Below are positions 1 to 8,238 of a stretch of DNA of 64,000 nt, in pieces. The position numbers were made by a program, and so were the translations under genes. Each line of letters starts with the position of its first letter. The stretch's first letter is position 1. The notes under the pieces are model-generated. The model had not been told where the DNA came from, searched no databases, and saw nothing but the letters and a program-made list of their open reading frames with translations. This DNA is from Rhizobium leguminosarum bv. viciae USDA 2370 (GTDB lineage Bacteria; Pseudomonadota; Alphaproteobacteria; Rhizobiales; Rhizobiaceae), in the NCBI RefSeq assembly GCF_002008365.1, contig NZ_MRDL01000054.1:248001-312000 (forward strand), read 5' to 3'.

Positions 1-995
1 CCTCTTGCCGGCGCGATGCCCGCCGCATCGGGAACGACGGTCTCCGCCAGCACCTTGCCCGACTTTGCGTCAAGGGTCACCGAGGCGCCGCCCTTCGGCG
101 AGGTAATGCCGACGAGACCTTCGCTGCGATTGACGGCGATCGCCCCGACGTAATTGGCAAGCCTGCGCGTCGTCTCCTCCGGCAGGTCGATGAAGGAGAG
201 ATCTTCGCCCTTGGCGAAATGGCCGACGAGCGGCGGCAAATCCTTGCGGTGGCCTTCATACTGGCAGGCGAACCAGATGCGGCCCTCGCCGTCGAGATCG
301 ACGTGGCGGGTGGAGAGTTCTGCCCATTCCGCCGGCAGCACATGTTTTTCGACCAGCGCCCCGGTTGCCACATCGATCAGCGCCAGCGATGGCTGCATCT
401 CGCCGAGATTGAGCTTGGTGCGGCCGAAATCCGGATGCGTCTCGATGCCGCCATTGGCGACGATCAGAAGGCGTCCATCCTCGGAAACGGTCATGTCGTG
501 CGGACCGATGCCGTAGGTCTCGAATTCGCCGATGCGGGCGAAGCGGTCGGTGGCGTCGTAGAGGCCGATCATGCCGCGATTACCGTCGAAGTCGTTCTCG
601 CTGGCGTAGAGCAAACGACCATCAGGAGAGAAGGCGCCGTGGCCGTAAAAATGCCGGTCCTCCCTGGAGTTGATGACAACAGGCTCGCTTTTGTTCCAGG
701 GATCGAAGATCATCGCATAGGTGCCGGGCCGGCGCGCGAAGGCGACAGTCTTGCCGGTGCTGGCGCTGAAGGCCATGCCGTGAGCGCGGGCGGGAAGGGC
801 CACTTGATCGACGATCTCGCCACGCTCGGTCACGGTCGCAATGGCAAAGGAGCCGTCGGCTGCACGAATGCCCGATGCATAGACCGCATCGGCCCGCTCC
901 AGCGCCATCAGCGACCTCGGCGCCAAGGCCGCAAGGAAGCCAAGGCCGGCCGCCTTGACGAAGTTGCGTCGGTCGATCGCGGCACTTGGCATCAT
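1..995 (-). CDS. DUF1513 family periplasmic protein (3' end outside window)
   Basis: The frame is open from an ATG at 995 to the left edge, about 331 codons, so the C-terminus is missing. The N-terminus (MMPSAAIDRRNFVKAAGLGF) is a Tat-type signal: twin arginine, then a hydrophobic stretch ending near Ala-Leu-Ala-Pro. The rest reads as a beta-propeller-like secreted protein with repeated 'DGRLL' and 'GxGPHDMTVSEDGR' segments, typical of DUF1513. It starts 4 bp after the stop of the upstream imelysin gene, so it is the last visible gene of the iron-linked operon (imelysin, di-haem protein, imelysin, DUF1513), an arrangement that recurs in proteobacteria. Its biochemical function is not established. 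Confidence 0.85.
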   Translation of the reverse strand, partial: MMPSAAIDRRNFVKAAGLGFLAALAPRSLMALERADAVYASGIRAADGSFAIATVTERGEIVDQVALPARAHGMAFSASTGKTVAFARRPGTYAMIFDPWNKSEPVVINSREDRHFYGHGAFSPDGRLLYASENDFDGNRGMIGLYDATDRFARIGEFETYGIGPHDMTVSEDGRLLIVANGGIETHPDFGRTKLNLGEMQPSLALIDVATGALVEKHVLPAEWAELSTRHVDLDGEGRIWFACQYEGHRKDLPPLVGHFAKGEDLSFIDLPEETTRRLANYVGAIAVNRSEGLVGITSPKGGASVTLDAKSGKVLAETVVPDAAGIAPAR

Positions 996-999
996 CGTC

Positions 1000-2103
1000 T
1001 CAGTCTCCGTCCGAAAAGGAAAAGCCGGCTGAAAGGCCGATGGCCGCGCCATATTCGTCGCTGATCCGGGTGATCAGGTCGCGGCTATCGGCAAGCAGCG
1101 TATCGAGCTTGGCCTTCTCCGCATCGCTTGTGGCGACATCGATGTCGGGATTGAGCTTCGGCACGCTGTCGAGCAGCGATTTGAAGTCCTCATCGATCGA
1201 GGCGGCAATCGGCTGCTTGTCCGGCGGCAGAAGCTCGGCCATGCCGGCCTTCTGCCAGAGCGTGCGAAGGCCCTCCAGATTGGCGGCCATCGATTTCCAG
1301 GTATTTTTGGAGCGCCAGTAGATCGCCATGCGCGGCCGTGGCGCGGTGTCCTTGCCCTTATAGAACTGCTCCAGCCGCTGGTCGCGGACATTCTCGGCAC
1401 CATGGACGAGAATGCCGAGCAGCGCCGTCACGGCTTCCTTGTTGTCCATGAAATCGTTGCTCTGCGGGCCTGGATGTTTCCAGCTCGCCTGCACGCCATC
1501 GGGCTTTTCCCAGGCGGCGACCACTTCGCCGGCCTCACGCTGGATATTGCCGGCGACCGCCTGGCCGTAAAGGCAGCGGAAACTGCCTTTCTGCCCGACG
1601 AGATCGTCGGAGCCATTGCCGTAAAGCACGTATTCCAGCGCCGTCAGGCCTTGCAACGCAACACTCTTGCCGGCGATCGCATCAACGGTCGCATCCTTCG
1701 GATCGGCCTTGGCGATCAGCGCCTGCACCTGCTTGAGGCCGACGCCCTTGCGGTCGGGATAAAACAGGATGTGCTCGAAGAGATTGTCTTGGATAACAGG
1801 TCCGGTCTGGACGATCTCGATGATCGACCAATAGCGGATCGTATCGTCGAAGGTGGACTTTGCTTTGTCGAGCGTCTGCTGCGTGCCGTCTGCGCAAAGA
1901 TCCTTCATCGCCGTCGTCAGCCGGGCGGCCGATTGCTGCATGTTGCGATAGCCGGGACGGATCACCTCGTCGACGGCGCGCTGCATGACGGCGGGAACGG
2001 CATCCTCGTTCAGCCCTGCCGGGGGAGTGGCCGTCTGGGCGGCCGCTGATGTCGCGAGGCCGATCAGAGGAAGGCAGAGCAGGGGGTGCCAAAGGCGCAT
2101 CAA
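1000..2103 (-). CDS. Imelysin family periplasmic protein (second imelysin of the operon)
   Basis: 367 aa with a clear Sec signal peptide (hydrophobic core to residue 23, ending SAAAQ). The middle holds the imelysin-like segment GLTALEYVLYG, which corresponds to the GxHxxE region of EfeO/IrpA proteins; the histidine is not kept here, so metal binding may differ from the upstream paralogue. The ATG overlaps the stop of the di-haem gene by 4 bp (ATGA), pointing to translational coupling. Known relatives are periplasmic or lipoprotein iron-regulated proteins implicated in iron uptake. The older label 'insulin-cleaving peptidase' (M75) should not be taken as a function. Confidence 0.88.
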   Translation of the reverse strand: MMRLWHPLLCLPLIGLATSAAAQTATPPAGLNEDAVPAVMQRAVDEVIRPGYRNMQQSAARLTTAMKDLCADGTQQTLDKAKSTFDDTIRYWSIIEIVQTGPVIQDNLFEHILFYPDRKGVGLKQVQALIAKADPKDATVDAIAGKSVALQGLTALEYVLYGNGSDDLVGQKGSFRCLYGQAVAGNIQREAGEVVAAWEKPDGVQASWKHPGPQSNDFMDNKEAVTALLGILVHGAENVRDQRLEQFYKGKDTAPRPRMAIYWRSKNTWKSMAANLEGLRTLWQKAGMAELLPPDKQPIAASIDEDFKSLLDSVPKLNPDIDVATSDAEKAKLDTLLADSRDLITRISDEYGAAIGLSAGFSFSDGD

Positions 2104-3638
2104 AGTGACTCCAGGAATGTAATCAGGGCCGCCCTGTCGTCGGTCGACAGGGAGGAGAAAGCGTTGCGGGCCTTTTCAGCTTCGCCGCCATGCCAGAGAA
2201 TCGCCTCGGTGAGGCTCCGCGCACGGCCGTCATGCAGGAAAAAGCTGTGTCCGCTGACAGTCCGGGTCAGTCCTATACCCCATAGCGGCGGCGTGCGCCA
2301 TTCACGTCCGCTTGCAAGGCCAACCTGTTGCCCGTCGGCAAGACCGTCGCCCATATCGTGCAGGAGAAAGTCGGAATAGGGCCAGATCAGCTGGAAGGAT
2401 TGTGCCTTGTCCGGCGTATCCCGGCGGGTGACGAATTTCGGCACATGGCAGGAAATGCAGCCGGTTTCGTAGAAGATCCGCTTGCCCCTCAGGGTCTCGG
2501 GGAAGCTTGCCTTGCGGCGGGAGGGAACGGCGAGATTTTCGGAATAGAAAGTGACGAGGTCGAGAATAGGACCCGGCGCTTCTTGCGCGCCGAGGCGTTT
2601 CTGCACCCCGGTCGGCATATCAAGGCATCTTTCTTCCGCCCTGGTGCAGTCGCCCTGCGCCTTCGGCTGATCGGGCGTCGAGATGCCGATATCATTGGCG
2701 AAGGCATCCGCACTCTGGTCGCGCACCGTGGCGTTCTGTGCCTTCCAGCCGAATCGTCCGAGCGCGATCTTGCCGCTGCGATGGTCGCGCACGATCGCCG
2801 CCTTCCCCGAAATACCGTCGCCATCGGTATCGTCCGGATCGGCATGGGCGAGGATATCGGCTTCGGGAATGGCCTCGATCAGTCCGAGGCCGATCATCGC
2901 CGAGGCGACACGCGGCGAAATCGTCGTCGCGGGATCGAGCGGTCCATAAGCGGGATTGACAACCGCATAGCTCGGCCGGCGCAGCGACGCGGTCTCGCCG
3001 TCGCCGAGCGTCACCCTCTCCTCGTGGTAGCTGATCGCCATCTTTCCTTCGGCAGCAAGGCGGGGAACGGCGAGGTCCTGCAGCTGATGGCCGTAGGCCG
3101 GATCGGGAAAGTTGACGACATCAGCACTCGCGATCGCCTTTTCTTCCGCCGGCGTCCGGGCCGCGCGGGAAAGCCGCAGCAACATCGAGGTGGCGCTCGA
3201 GCCCCCCTCCGGCGGTTTGCCGCGGCCGTCATTGACATGGCAGCTCATGCAGGAGCGGGCGTTGAAGAGCGGCCCGAGACCATCGGAGGCCCGCGTCGAG
3301 GAGGGAGCGGAAACCCAGAGCTTGCGGAAGAGCGCGTTGCCGAGCTTGAAATTCTGCTCTTCGTCGAAGGGGATGTTGGCCGAAATATGCGAGAAGCTGT
3401 CCTCGGTGACGGGGTCGATCGAGGTCGTCGCCCCTGCCTGCATCGCTTCGTATTGTTCTGCCTTGGAAAAATCCGCCGTCGGCCGGGTGACGGCGGCGAC
3501 ACGTTTCAGATCGGCCGCGGAAAGGTCGGTGCGTTTCGTCGGCAGATCGAAACCGGCGGCGATGCTGACGGAAAAACCGGCAAGCGTGGCGCAGAGCATT
3601 GCGCTGGCGATCAATCGGCGGGCCGGGGCATGCGACAT
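2100..3638 (-). CDS. Di-haem c-type cytochrome oxidoreductase (DUF1111, thiol-oxidoreductase-like)
   Basis: 512 aa, exported by an N-terminal signal (residues about 8-29). Two haem c attachment motifs are visible: CMSCH at residues 130-134 and CISCH at 394-398, the spacing expected for the DUF1111 di-haem family related to MauG and bacterial peroxidases. A calcium-loop-like segment DPDDTDGDGISG lies at 268-278. It sits between two imelysin genes with a 47-bp gap to the upstream one and a 4-bp overlap with the downstream one. A periplasmic redox partner for iron handling (ferrous/ferric conversion) is a reasonable inference; the electron donor and acceptor are unknown. Confidence 0.9.
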   Translation of the reverse strand: MSHAPARRLIASAMLCATLAGFSVSIAAGFDLPTKRTDLSAADLKRVAAVTRPTADFSKAEQYEAMQAGATTSIDPVTEDSFSHISANIPFDEEQNFKLGNALFRKLWVSAPSSTRASDGLGPLFNARSCMSCHVNDGRGKPPEGGSSATSMLLRLSRAARTPAEEKAIASADVVNFPDPAYGHQLQDLAVPRLAAEGKMAISYHEERVTLGDGETASLRRPSYAVVNPAYGPLDPATTISPRVASAMIGLGLIEAIPEADILAHADPDDTDGDGISGKAAIVRDHRSGKIALGRFGWKAQNATVRDQSADAFANDIGISTPDQPKAQGDCTRAEERCLDMPTGVQKRLGAQEAPGPILDLVTFYSENLAVPSRRKASFPETLRGKRIFYETGCISCHVPKFVTRRDTPDKAQSFQLIWPYSDFLLHDMGDGLADGQQVGLASGREWRTPPLWGIGLTRTVSGHSFFLHDGRARSLTEAILWHGGEAEKARNAFSSLSTDDRAALITFLESL

Positions 3639-3685
3639 TTCAGGGTCCGGGCCGCTCCGGCTTTCGAAGCGGCCCGCCTTTTTGC

Positions 3686-4963
3686 TTATTTGAAGACGGC
3701 GTTAGGATTATCCAAGCTGTCGGAACCTTCAAGCTGAACCGTGCCGAGATCGAGTGCGGCAATAACGCGCTGCACCGATTTCGTCTGGTCGATCAGCCCG
3801 TCGATGGCGGCCTGGACGACGGCATTGCCTTCCTTGTTGCCCTCGGCGATCATCTGGTCGTACTTCTCGACCGTCTCGCCGCGCTTAGCCATGGCGTTCA
3901 TGGCATCGAGCGTCTTGTTGAGCTTGCCTTCCACTTCGGCATCGAGCGCCTTGTCCTTGGCGGCCACCAGATCGTGCAGCGACGGGCCGCTGAGCTCGGT
4001 GCCGTCGACGCGGGTATAGTTGCCGGTATAGGCGGCGGCGATGCCGATCGCGTCGTTGAGATGCGAGTTGTAGGTATTGTCCGAGAAGCAATCATGCTCT
4101 TCCTCGGGATCGTGCAGCAACAGGCCGAGCTTCATGCGCTCGCCGGCAAGCTCGCCGTAGGAAAGCGAACCCATGCCCGTCAGGATCGCGACGAGACCGG
4201 CCTTCGGATCGGCTTCGACGTTCTTCGTCGCAGCACCGTCCGGCGTCCAGTTGTCGGTCATTTCCTGCAGGTCGGAAACGAGCAGGGTGGAGGCGGATTT
4301 CAGATATTCGGCGCGACGATCGCAATTGCCGTGCGTGCAATTCTTGAGATCGTAATCCGTTGCCGGACGGTCGCCGGCGCCGGGCCCCGTGCCGTTCAGA
4401 TCCTGACCCCAGAGCAGGAATTCGATGGCATGATAGCCGGTCGCGACATTGGCTTCGATGCCGCCGGCCTCGGCCAGCGTGCCGGAGAGGAATTCCGGCG
4501 TCAGCTTGGAGGCGTCGACATCCTTGCCGTCGATCTTGATCGTCTTGTTGGCGATGACATTTGCCACATAGAGAGAGTTTTCGTCGCTCTCGGTGCCGTA
4601 AGAGGCATCGACATAGTCGATCAGGCCTTCATCGAGAGGCCATGCGTTGACCTTACCTTCCCAGTCGTCAACAATCGGATTGCCGAAGCGATAGACTTCC
4701 GTCTGCTGGTAGGGAACACGTGCCTTGATCCAGGCGTCCCTGGCGGCCTTGAGCGTTGCGTCGGTCGGCGCCTTCAGGAAGGCGTCGATGGCGGCGTCGA
4801 GCGCCTTGGCTGTCGTCAGCGAGTCTTCGTATTTCGCATGCGCCACATCGGCATAGTGTTTCACTACGGCGGCAGCATCGGTCTCGGCATGCGCGGGAAG
4901 GGCGAGCAGGGCGGCGGGGGCGATCGCCAGCACGGCTGCGCGGAATTTGCGGTTGAGCTTCAT
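3686..4963 (-). CDS. Imelysin family iron-regulated protein (IrpA/EfeO-like)
   Basis: 425 aa from the ATG at 4963. This start has a good ribosome binding site (AGGAGAG) and begins a textbook signal peptide ending PAHA; an upstream in-frame ATG at 5035 lacks these. The conserved imelysin motif is intact: GYHAIEFLLWGQD, with the His and Glu thought to bind metal. It is the first gene of a four-gene minus-strand operon. Relatives include cyanobacterial IrpA and the EfeO component of ferrous uptake, and the rhizobial versions are iron-responsive. The Irr-like palindrome 82 bp upstream of the start supports this. Confidence 0.9.
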   Translation of the reverse strand: MKLNRKFRAAVLAIAPAALLALPAHAETDAAAVVKHYADVAHAKYEDSLTTAKALDAAIDAFLKAPTDATLKAARDAWIKARVPYQQTEVYRFGNPIVDDWEGKVNAWPLDEGLIDYVDASYGTESDENSLYVANVIANKTIKIDGKDVDASKLTPEFLSGTLAEAGGIEANVATGYHAIEFLLWGQDLNGTGPGAGDRPATDYDLKNCTHGNCDRRAEYLKSASTLLVSDLQEMTDNWTPDGAATKNVEADPKAGLVAILTGMGSLSYGELAGERMKLGLLLHDPEEEHDCFSDNTYNSHLNDAIGIAAAYTGNYTRVDGTELSGPSLHDLVAAKDKALDAEVEGKLNKTLDAMNAMAKRGETVEKYDQMIAEGNKEGNAVVQAAIDGLIDQTKSVQRVIAALDLGTVQLEGSDSLDNPNAVFK

Positions 4964-5029
4964 GATCCTCTCCTGTGACGGGATTTTCCGTCTAATCGGG
5001 CTCCGTCTCTTCGCGCAAAAGCAAACTGG

Positions 5030-5035
5030 TGTCAA
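5030..5035 (-). promoter_or_regulatory. -35-like element (TTGACA) of the imelysin operon
   Basis: On the minus strand a perfect TTGACA lies 67 bp upstream of the imelysin ATG. A weak -10 candidate (CGAAGA/GAAGAG) follows about 17 bp further on. The Irr-like box sits 10 bp upstream of it. Confidence 0.4.
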
Positions 5036-5044
5036 ACACTCTAG

Positions 5045-5061
5045 TTTGGAATGATTTTAAG
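5045..5061. promoter_or_regulatory. Iron control element (ICE/Irr box)-like palindrome
   Basis: TTTGGAATGATTTTAAG matches 11 of 14 arm positions of the rhizobial Irr-binding consensus TTTAGAA-N3-TTCTAAA as I recall it. It lies immediately upstream of the -35-like TTGACA of the imelysin operon, a position from which Irr could act. Binding is inferred from the match and from the iron-linked genes downstream. Confidence 0.55.
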
Positions 5062-5177
5062 AATGGACAGGCGCGGCCAACCGGTCATTTTTGAACGGCA
5101 TCTGCTTGAAAAATCGGCAGCAAGCGCGCCATTTCGCCGCGGCATCGCTATCCGTTGCAGGCCTCCGCTAAGCCGCG

Positions 5178-6467
5178 TCAGCCCTTCCGCTGCATACGGC
5201 AGAAGAAGAAGCCGTCCGTGTCGGTGGAGGCGGGCGTCAGCGTCACCGTCAGGCCGTCGGAAGAATGCGGACGCGGGGCGTCCTTTCCGAAGAGCTGATC
5301 CCAGGCAGGCAGGGCGCTGACGATCTGAAAATCAGGATTGGCGGCCGTGAAGCGGCGCGCCTGTTCCTCGTTCTCCTGGGGCAGGACCGAGCAGGTGACG
5401 TAGATCAGTTCGCCGCCTGATTTGACGAAGCTGCTCGCCTGCGCCAGCGCGTCCTGCTGTTGGGCGGTGCGCTCGTCGAGGTTCTTTGCCGTCAGCCGCC
5501 ATTTCGTATCGGGGCGGCGGCGCCATGTGCCGGTGCCGGTGCAGGGCGCGTCGACCAGCACCTTGTCGCAGCGTTCGGCAAGGGCGGAGAGCGCCCTGGC
5601 GTCGTCATGCACCTGGACATTGCGCGTGCCTGCGCGCTTCAGCCGCTCGATGATCGGCGCCAGCCGTTTGCGGTCGGCGTCATAGGCGTGAACCTGTCCC
5701 TTGTTCTGCATGGCGGCCGCCATGGCGAGCGTCTTGCCGCCCCCGCCGGCGCAATAGTCGAGAACCTGTTCGCCATCATGGGCGAGCACCAGGTCGGCGA
5801 CGATCTGCGATCCCTCGTCCTGAACTTCGAACCAGCCCTTTTGGAACGAAAGCTCGGCTGTCACGTTGGGAAGTCGCGAGGCGCCTTCGCCGGCGGCAAT
5901 CCGGATGCCGTGGGGGGCGATCTTCGCTGCATGCGCGTTGGCTCTTTCGAGCGCCTTGACGACCTTGTCGCGGGAGGCCTTGAGCAGGTTGGCGCGCAGA
6001 TCGAGCGTCGGGCGGGCGGCGAGTGCCTGTGCCTCGGCGAGCCAGCCGGCACCGAAGGCCTGTTCGAAGGAGGGTTGGACCCATTCGGGAATATCGCCGC
6101 GGATATGCGGCGGCGCATCGTCGAGGGAGCGGCTTTGAATGGCCGAGGCGGCGTCGGCTGAAAGCGGCGTCGGCGCAAACTTGTCATCCGCCAGCTCAGT
6201 GGCAAGACTGTCCGGGGTGAAACCCCATTGGCGGAACATGACGGCATGGGCAATCGCCGCGGCACTATCGTCATCCATCAGCCAGGCATGGGAAAGCCGC
6301 ATGCGCAGTGCGTCATAGACGATGTTGCCGATCGCCGCACGATCGCCGGAGCCGGCGAAGCGGTGCGCGAGGCCCCAGTCCTTCAGCGCGTCGGCGACGG
6401 GCCGCTTGCGGGCATCGATGTCCGCGAGCACAGAAATCGCCCCTTCGAGGCGGCCGCCCAGACGCAT
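5178..6467 (-). CDS. RsmB-like RNA (cytosine-C5) methyltransferase
   Basis: 429 aa, Fmu/Sun/NOL1-NOP2 family. The N-terminal NusB-like helical part (residues about 1-130) is followed by a Rossmann methyltransferase domain. The SAM-binding segment is VLDYCAGGGGKTLAMAA. The two catalytic cysteines are in DAPCTGTGTWRRRPD and in VTCSVLPQENEEQ. The protein makes m5C in rRNA, most likely small-subunit rRNA (RsmB position 967 type), but the exact target cannot be read from sequence. It is transcribed alone, with 142 bp to the imelysin promoter region. Confidence 0.92.
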   Translation of the reverse strand: MRLGGRLEGAISVLADIDARKRPVADALKDWGLAHRFAGSGDRAAIGNIVYDALRMRLSHAWLMDDDSAAAIAHAVMFRQWGFTPDSLATELADDKFAPTPLSADAASAIQSRSLDDAPPHIRGDIPEWVQPSFEQAFGAGWLAEAQALAARPTLDLRANLLKASRDKVVKALERANAHAAKIAPHGIRIAAGEGASRLPNVTAELSFQKGWFEVQDEGSQIVADLVLAHDGEQVLDYCAGGGGKTLAMAAAMQNKGQVHAYDADRKRLAPIIERLKRAGTRNVQVHDDARALSALAERCDKVLVDAPCTGTGTWRRRPDTKWRLTAKNLDERTAQQQDALAQASSFVKSGGELIYVTCSVLPQENEEQARRFTAANPDFQIVSALPAWDQLFGKDAPRPHSSDGLTVTLTPASTDTDGFFFCRMQRKG

Positions 6468-6580
6468 TCACATGTCTCCTGTTGCCGTGGCGTGTGAACG
6501 ACCAGCGCAAACGCGATAGTCACGCAGTGGATTGTTCACAAGTCTCAACCGGGTGGTAACCGCGATTGACGGCAAGAGCA

Positions 6581-6598
6581 AGCGCCGCTTCCGGCGCC
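6581..6598. terminator. Hairpin downstream of the RlpA-like gene
   Basis: GCGCCG and CGGCGC arms around a CTTC loop just past the stop of the RlpA-like gene. There is no clear T tract, so it may be a weak or factor-assisted terminator. Confidence 0.35.
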
Positions 6599-6991
6599 TC
6601 AGCTGATGACCTGGTAGCAAACCTTCGCGGTGCCGGAGCTCACCATGCCGATATTCTGCGCGGCGGCGCGCGACAGGTCGATCACACGACCACGGATGAA
6701 CGGACCACGATCGTTGATACGAACGACGACAGTGCGGCCATTATTGCGGTTGGTGACCTTCACCTTGGTGCCGAAAGCAAGTGAACGATGTGCGGCAGTC
6801 AAGATGGCAGGGTTCATACGTTCCCCGGAAGCAGTTTTGGAGCGAAGTGCGTACCATGAAGCACCGCCACAGCCATTTGCAGCAAAACCTTCCGCCGGAA
6901 GCATGGAAGAACAGGCGGCAATAGTTGCGGCGACGATAATAGAACGACGTATTTTCTTCAAAACAGAGTATCCCTCAACTGTTGAACTCAC
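6599..6991 (-). CDS. RlpA-like double-psi beta-barrel protein
   Basis: 130 aa. A signal peptide (about residues 12-37, ending EGFAA) is followed by a single RlpA-like domain. Its markers are GGASWYALRSKTASGERMNP, TAAHRSLAFGTKVKVTN, and VVVRINDRGPFIRGRVIDLS, including the Asp-Arg-Gly-Pro-Phe motif near the active-site groove of RlpA/expansin folds. RlpA proteins are septal-ring lytic transglycosylases that cut naked glycan. This short form has no SPOR domain, so septal targeting is not shown. A start at Val11 (GTG) is an alternative. A long AT-rich upstream region suggests its own controlled promoter. Confidence 0.85.
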   Translation of the reverse strand: MSSTVEGYSVLKKIRRSIIVAATIAACSSMLPAEGFAANGCGGASWYALRSKTASGERMNPAILTAAHRSLAFGTKVKVTNRNNGRTVVVRINDRGPFIRGRVIDLSRAAAQNIGMVSSGTAKVCYQVIS

Positions 6992-7368
6992 GCCCTTGCA
7001 GGCGGCGGGGCTTAAATCTGCGAAAAAGTGGCGAAAAAGTGCCGGATGTGTTCACGGAATATTACAATCTGTAACATTCGTGAGTGCGGTGATGGAATCT
7101 CAGGAATCCATGCCGCCCCCAAATGTGGAAAAAACCTAATAAAATCAGCTAAAATCCGAACGAATTTTCCGAAGGGATAGTTAACGGCCTGGCGTTCACG
7201 AAAATCGCGAAAATATTTTTCCGATTTCGCCATATTTGCTGCCACATTTGGGCAAATTTAAAGGCCGTTAACCATAAGATGCGGCGAAAATTGTCCGGCC
7301 AAAGCGGCAAAGTAGGAATTTCCTACTCATTTTGGGTGAGTACATCCCGTCGCAAACAGGACTGCATT
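6992..7368. other. AT-rich intergenic region with interleaved inverted repeats
   Basis: 377 bp without a convincing gene, upstream of the RlpA-like gene. It contains two perfect 11-bp inverted pairs arranged A-B-A'-B': CCCAAATGTGG at 7118-7128 with its complement at 7242-7252, and GTTAACGGCCT at 7180-7190 with its complement at 7262-7272. B' runs into GTTAACCAT, which resembles a CtrA half-site. A further near-perfect palindrome is at 7311-7327. A short open frame at 7012-7245 has no family features and was not called. Confidence 0.6.
7311..7327. promoter_or_regulatory. 17-bp palindrome, possible operator
   Basis: AGTAGGAATTTCCTACT: 8-bp perfect arms around one central base, between the 3' end of the epimerase gene and the RlpA-like promoter region. 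The loop is too small for a transcript hairpin, so protein binding is more likely. The regulator is unknown. Confidence 0.35.
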
Positions 7369-8238
7369 CTACCCACGCCAGCGCCCGTCCTGCCACAATT
7401 GCGCAAGCGACATCGGATAGTTCGGGAAGGAGAATTCGAAGCCGGTGGCCTTCAGTTTCGCATTCGAGATGCGTTTGTTCTCGCCGTAGAAGGAGCGTGC
7501 CATCGGCGTCAGTTCGGCGGTCTCAAACGCCTGCTCGGGCGGCGGTTCGACGCCCATCAGGCGGGCTGCCTCGACGATCACATCCTGCGGCGGGCCGGGC
7601 CGGTCGTCGGTGACATTATAGATGCCACCGAGGCCGCGCTCTGATAGGAAACGTGTCGCCGCACCGATATCCTCGACGCGAATGCGGTTGAACACCTGGT
7701 CCTTCTTGATCAGCCGTCGCGCCGTGCCCTTCGCCAGATTGCAGAAGGCGTTGCGGCCCGGCCCATAGATCCCGGAAAGGCGGAGCACCGCCGCCGGCAC
7801 ACCGCGCTCCCCGCCCATCGCCAGCCAGCCCTCTTCTGCCTCGAGCCGCTCCTTCGACCGCCCGGAAACGGGCAGGCACGGCGTTTCCTCACTCACCCAG
7901 GCGCCCTTGTGATCGCCATAGACGCCGACCGTGGAGAGATAACCGATCCATTCGAGCCTCGGCAGCAGGCGTGCGCCGTCCTTGTCAAGCAACCGCAGCA
8001 GCGGGTCGGCCTTTCCAGGCGCGATCGACTGCACGAGATGCGTTACACCAGTCAACGCCCGGCGCAGCTCCTCTTCCATGCTCTCACCGTCGAAAAGGAA
8101 TGCTTCGATGCCATTCTGGCGGAGCACGTCCATCTTGTCTGGCGAACGCGTGGTGCCGGAAACACGCACGCCGTTGCCGGCAAAGGCCTTGGCGATCGCC
8201 GTGCCGGAATAACCGCAGCCAAAGATCATCACATGCAT
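7369..8238 (-). CDS. SDR-type NAD-dependent epimerase (YeeZ-like)
   Basis: 289 aa from the ATG at 8238. That ATG overlaps the queG stop by one base (TGATG) and starts directly at the nucleotide-binding motif MHVMIFGCGYSGTAIAKAF; the longer frame from 8262 runs back into queG. The glycine-rich G-x-G-x-x-G and a later GIYGPGRNAF segment mark an extended SDR/epimerase fold. Substrate is unknown; E. coli YeeZ is similarly uncharacterised. Translational coupling suggests co-expression with queG. Confidence 0.85.
   Translation of the reverse strand: MHVMIFGCGYSGTAIAKAFAGNGVRVSGTTRSPDKMDVLRQNGIEAFLFDGESMEEELRRALTGVTHLVQSIAPGKADPLLRLLDKDGARLLPRLEWIGYLSTVGVYGDHKGAWVSEETPCLPVSGRSKERLEAEEGWLAMGGERGVPAAVLRLSGIYGPGRNAFCNLAKGTARRLIKKDQVFNRIRVEDIGAATRFLSERGLGGIYNVTDDRPGPPQDVIVEAARLMGVEPPPEQAFETAELTPMARSFYGENKRISNAKLKATGFEFSFPNYPMSLAQLWQDGRWRG

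Noticed and set aside
219..1064. 281-codon plus-strand open frame opposite the DUF1513 gene
   Set aside because: Antisense shadow produced by high G+C codon bias; no family features, and the minus strand carries a Tat signal and recognisable domains.
2328..3737. 469-codon plus-strand frame over the di-haem gene
   Set aside because: Complementary frame of a gene with two haem-binding motifs; composition rich in Arg/Gly with no motif.
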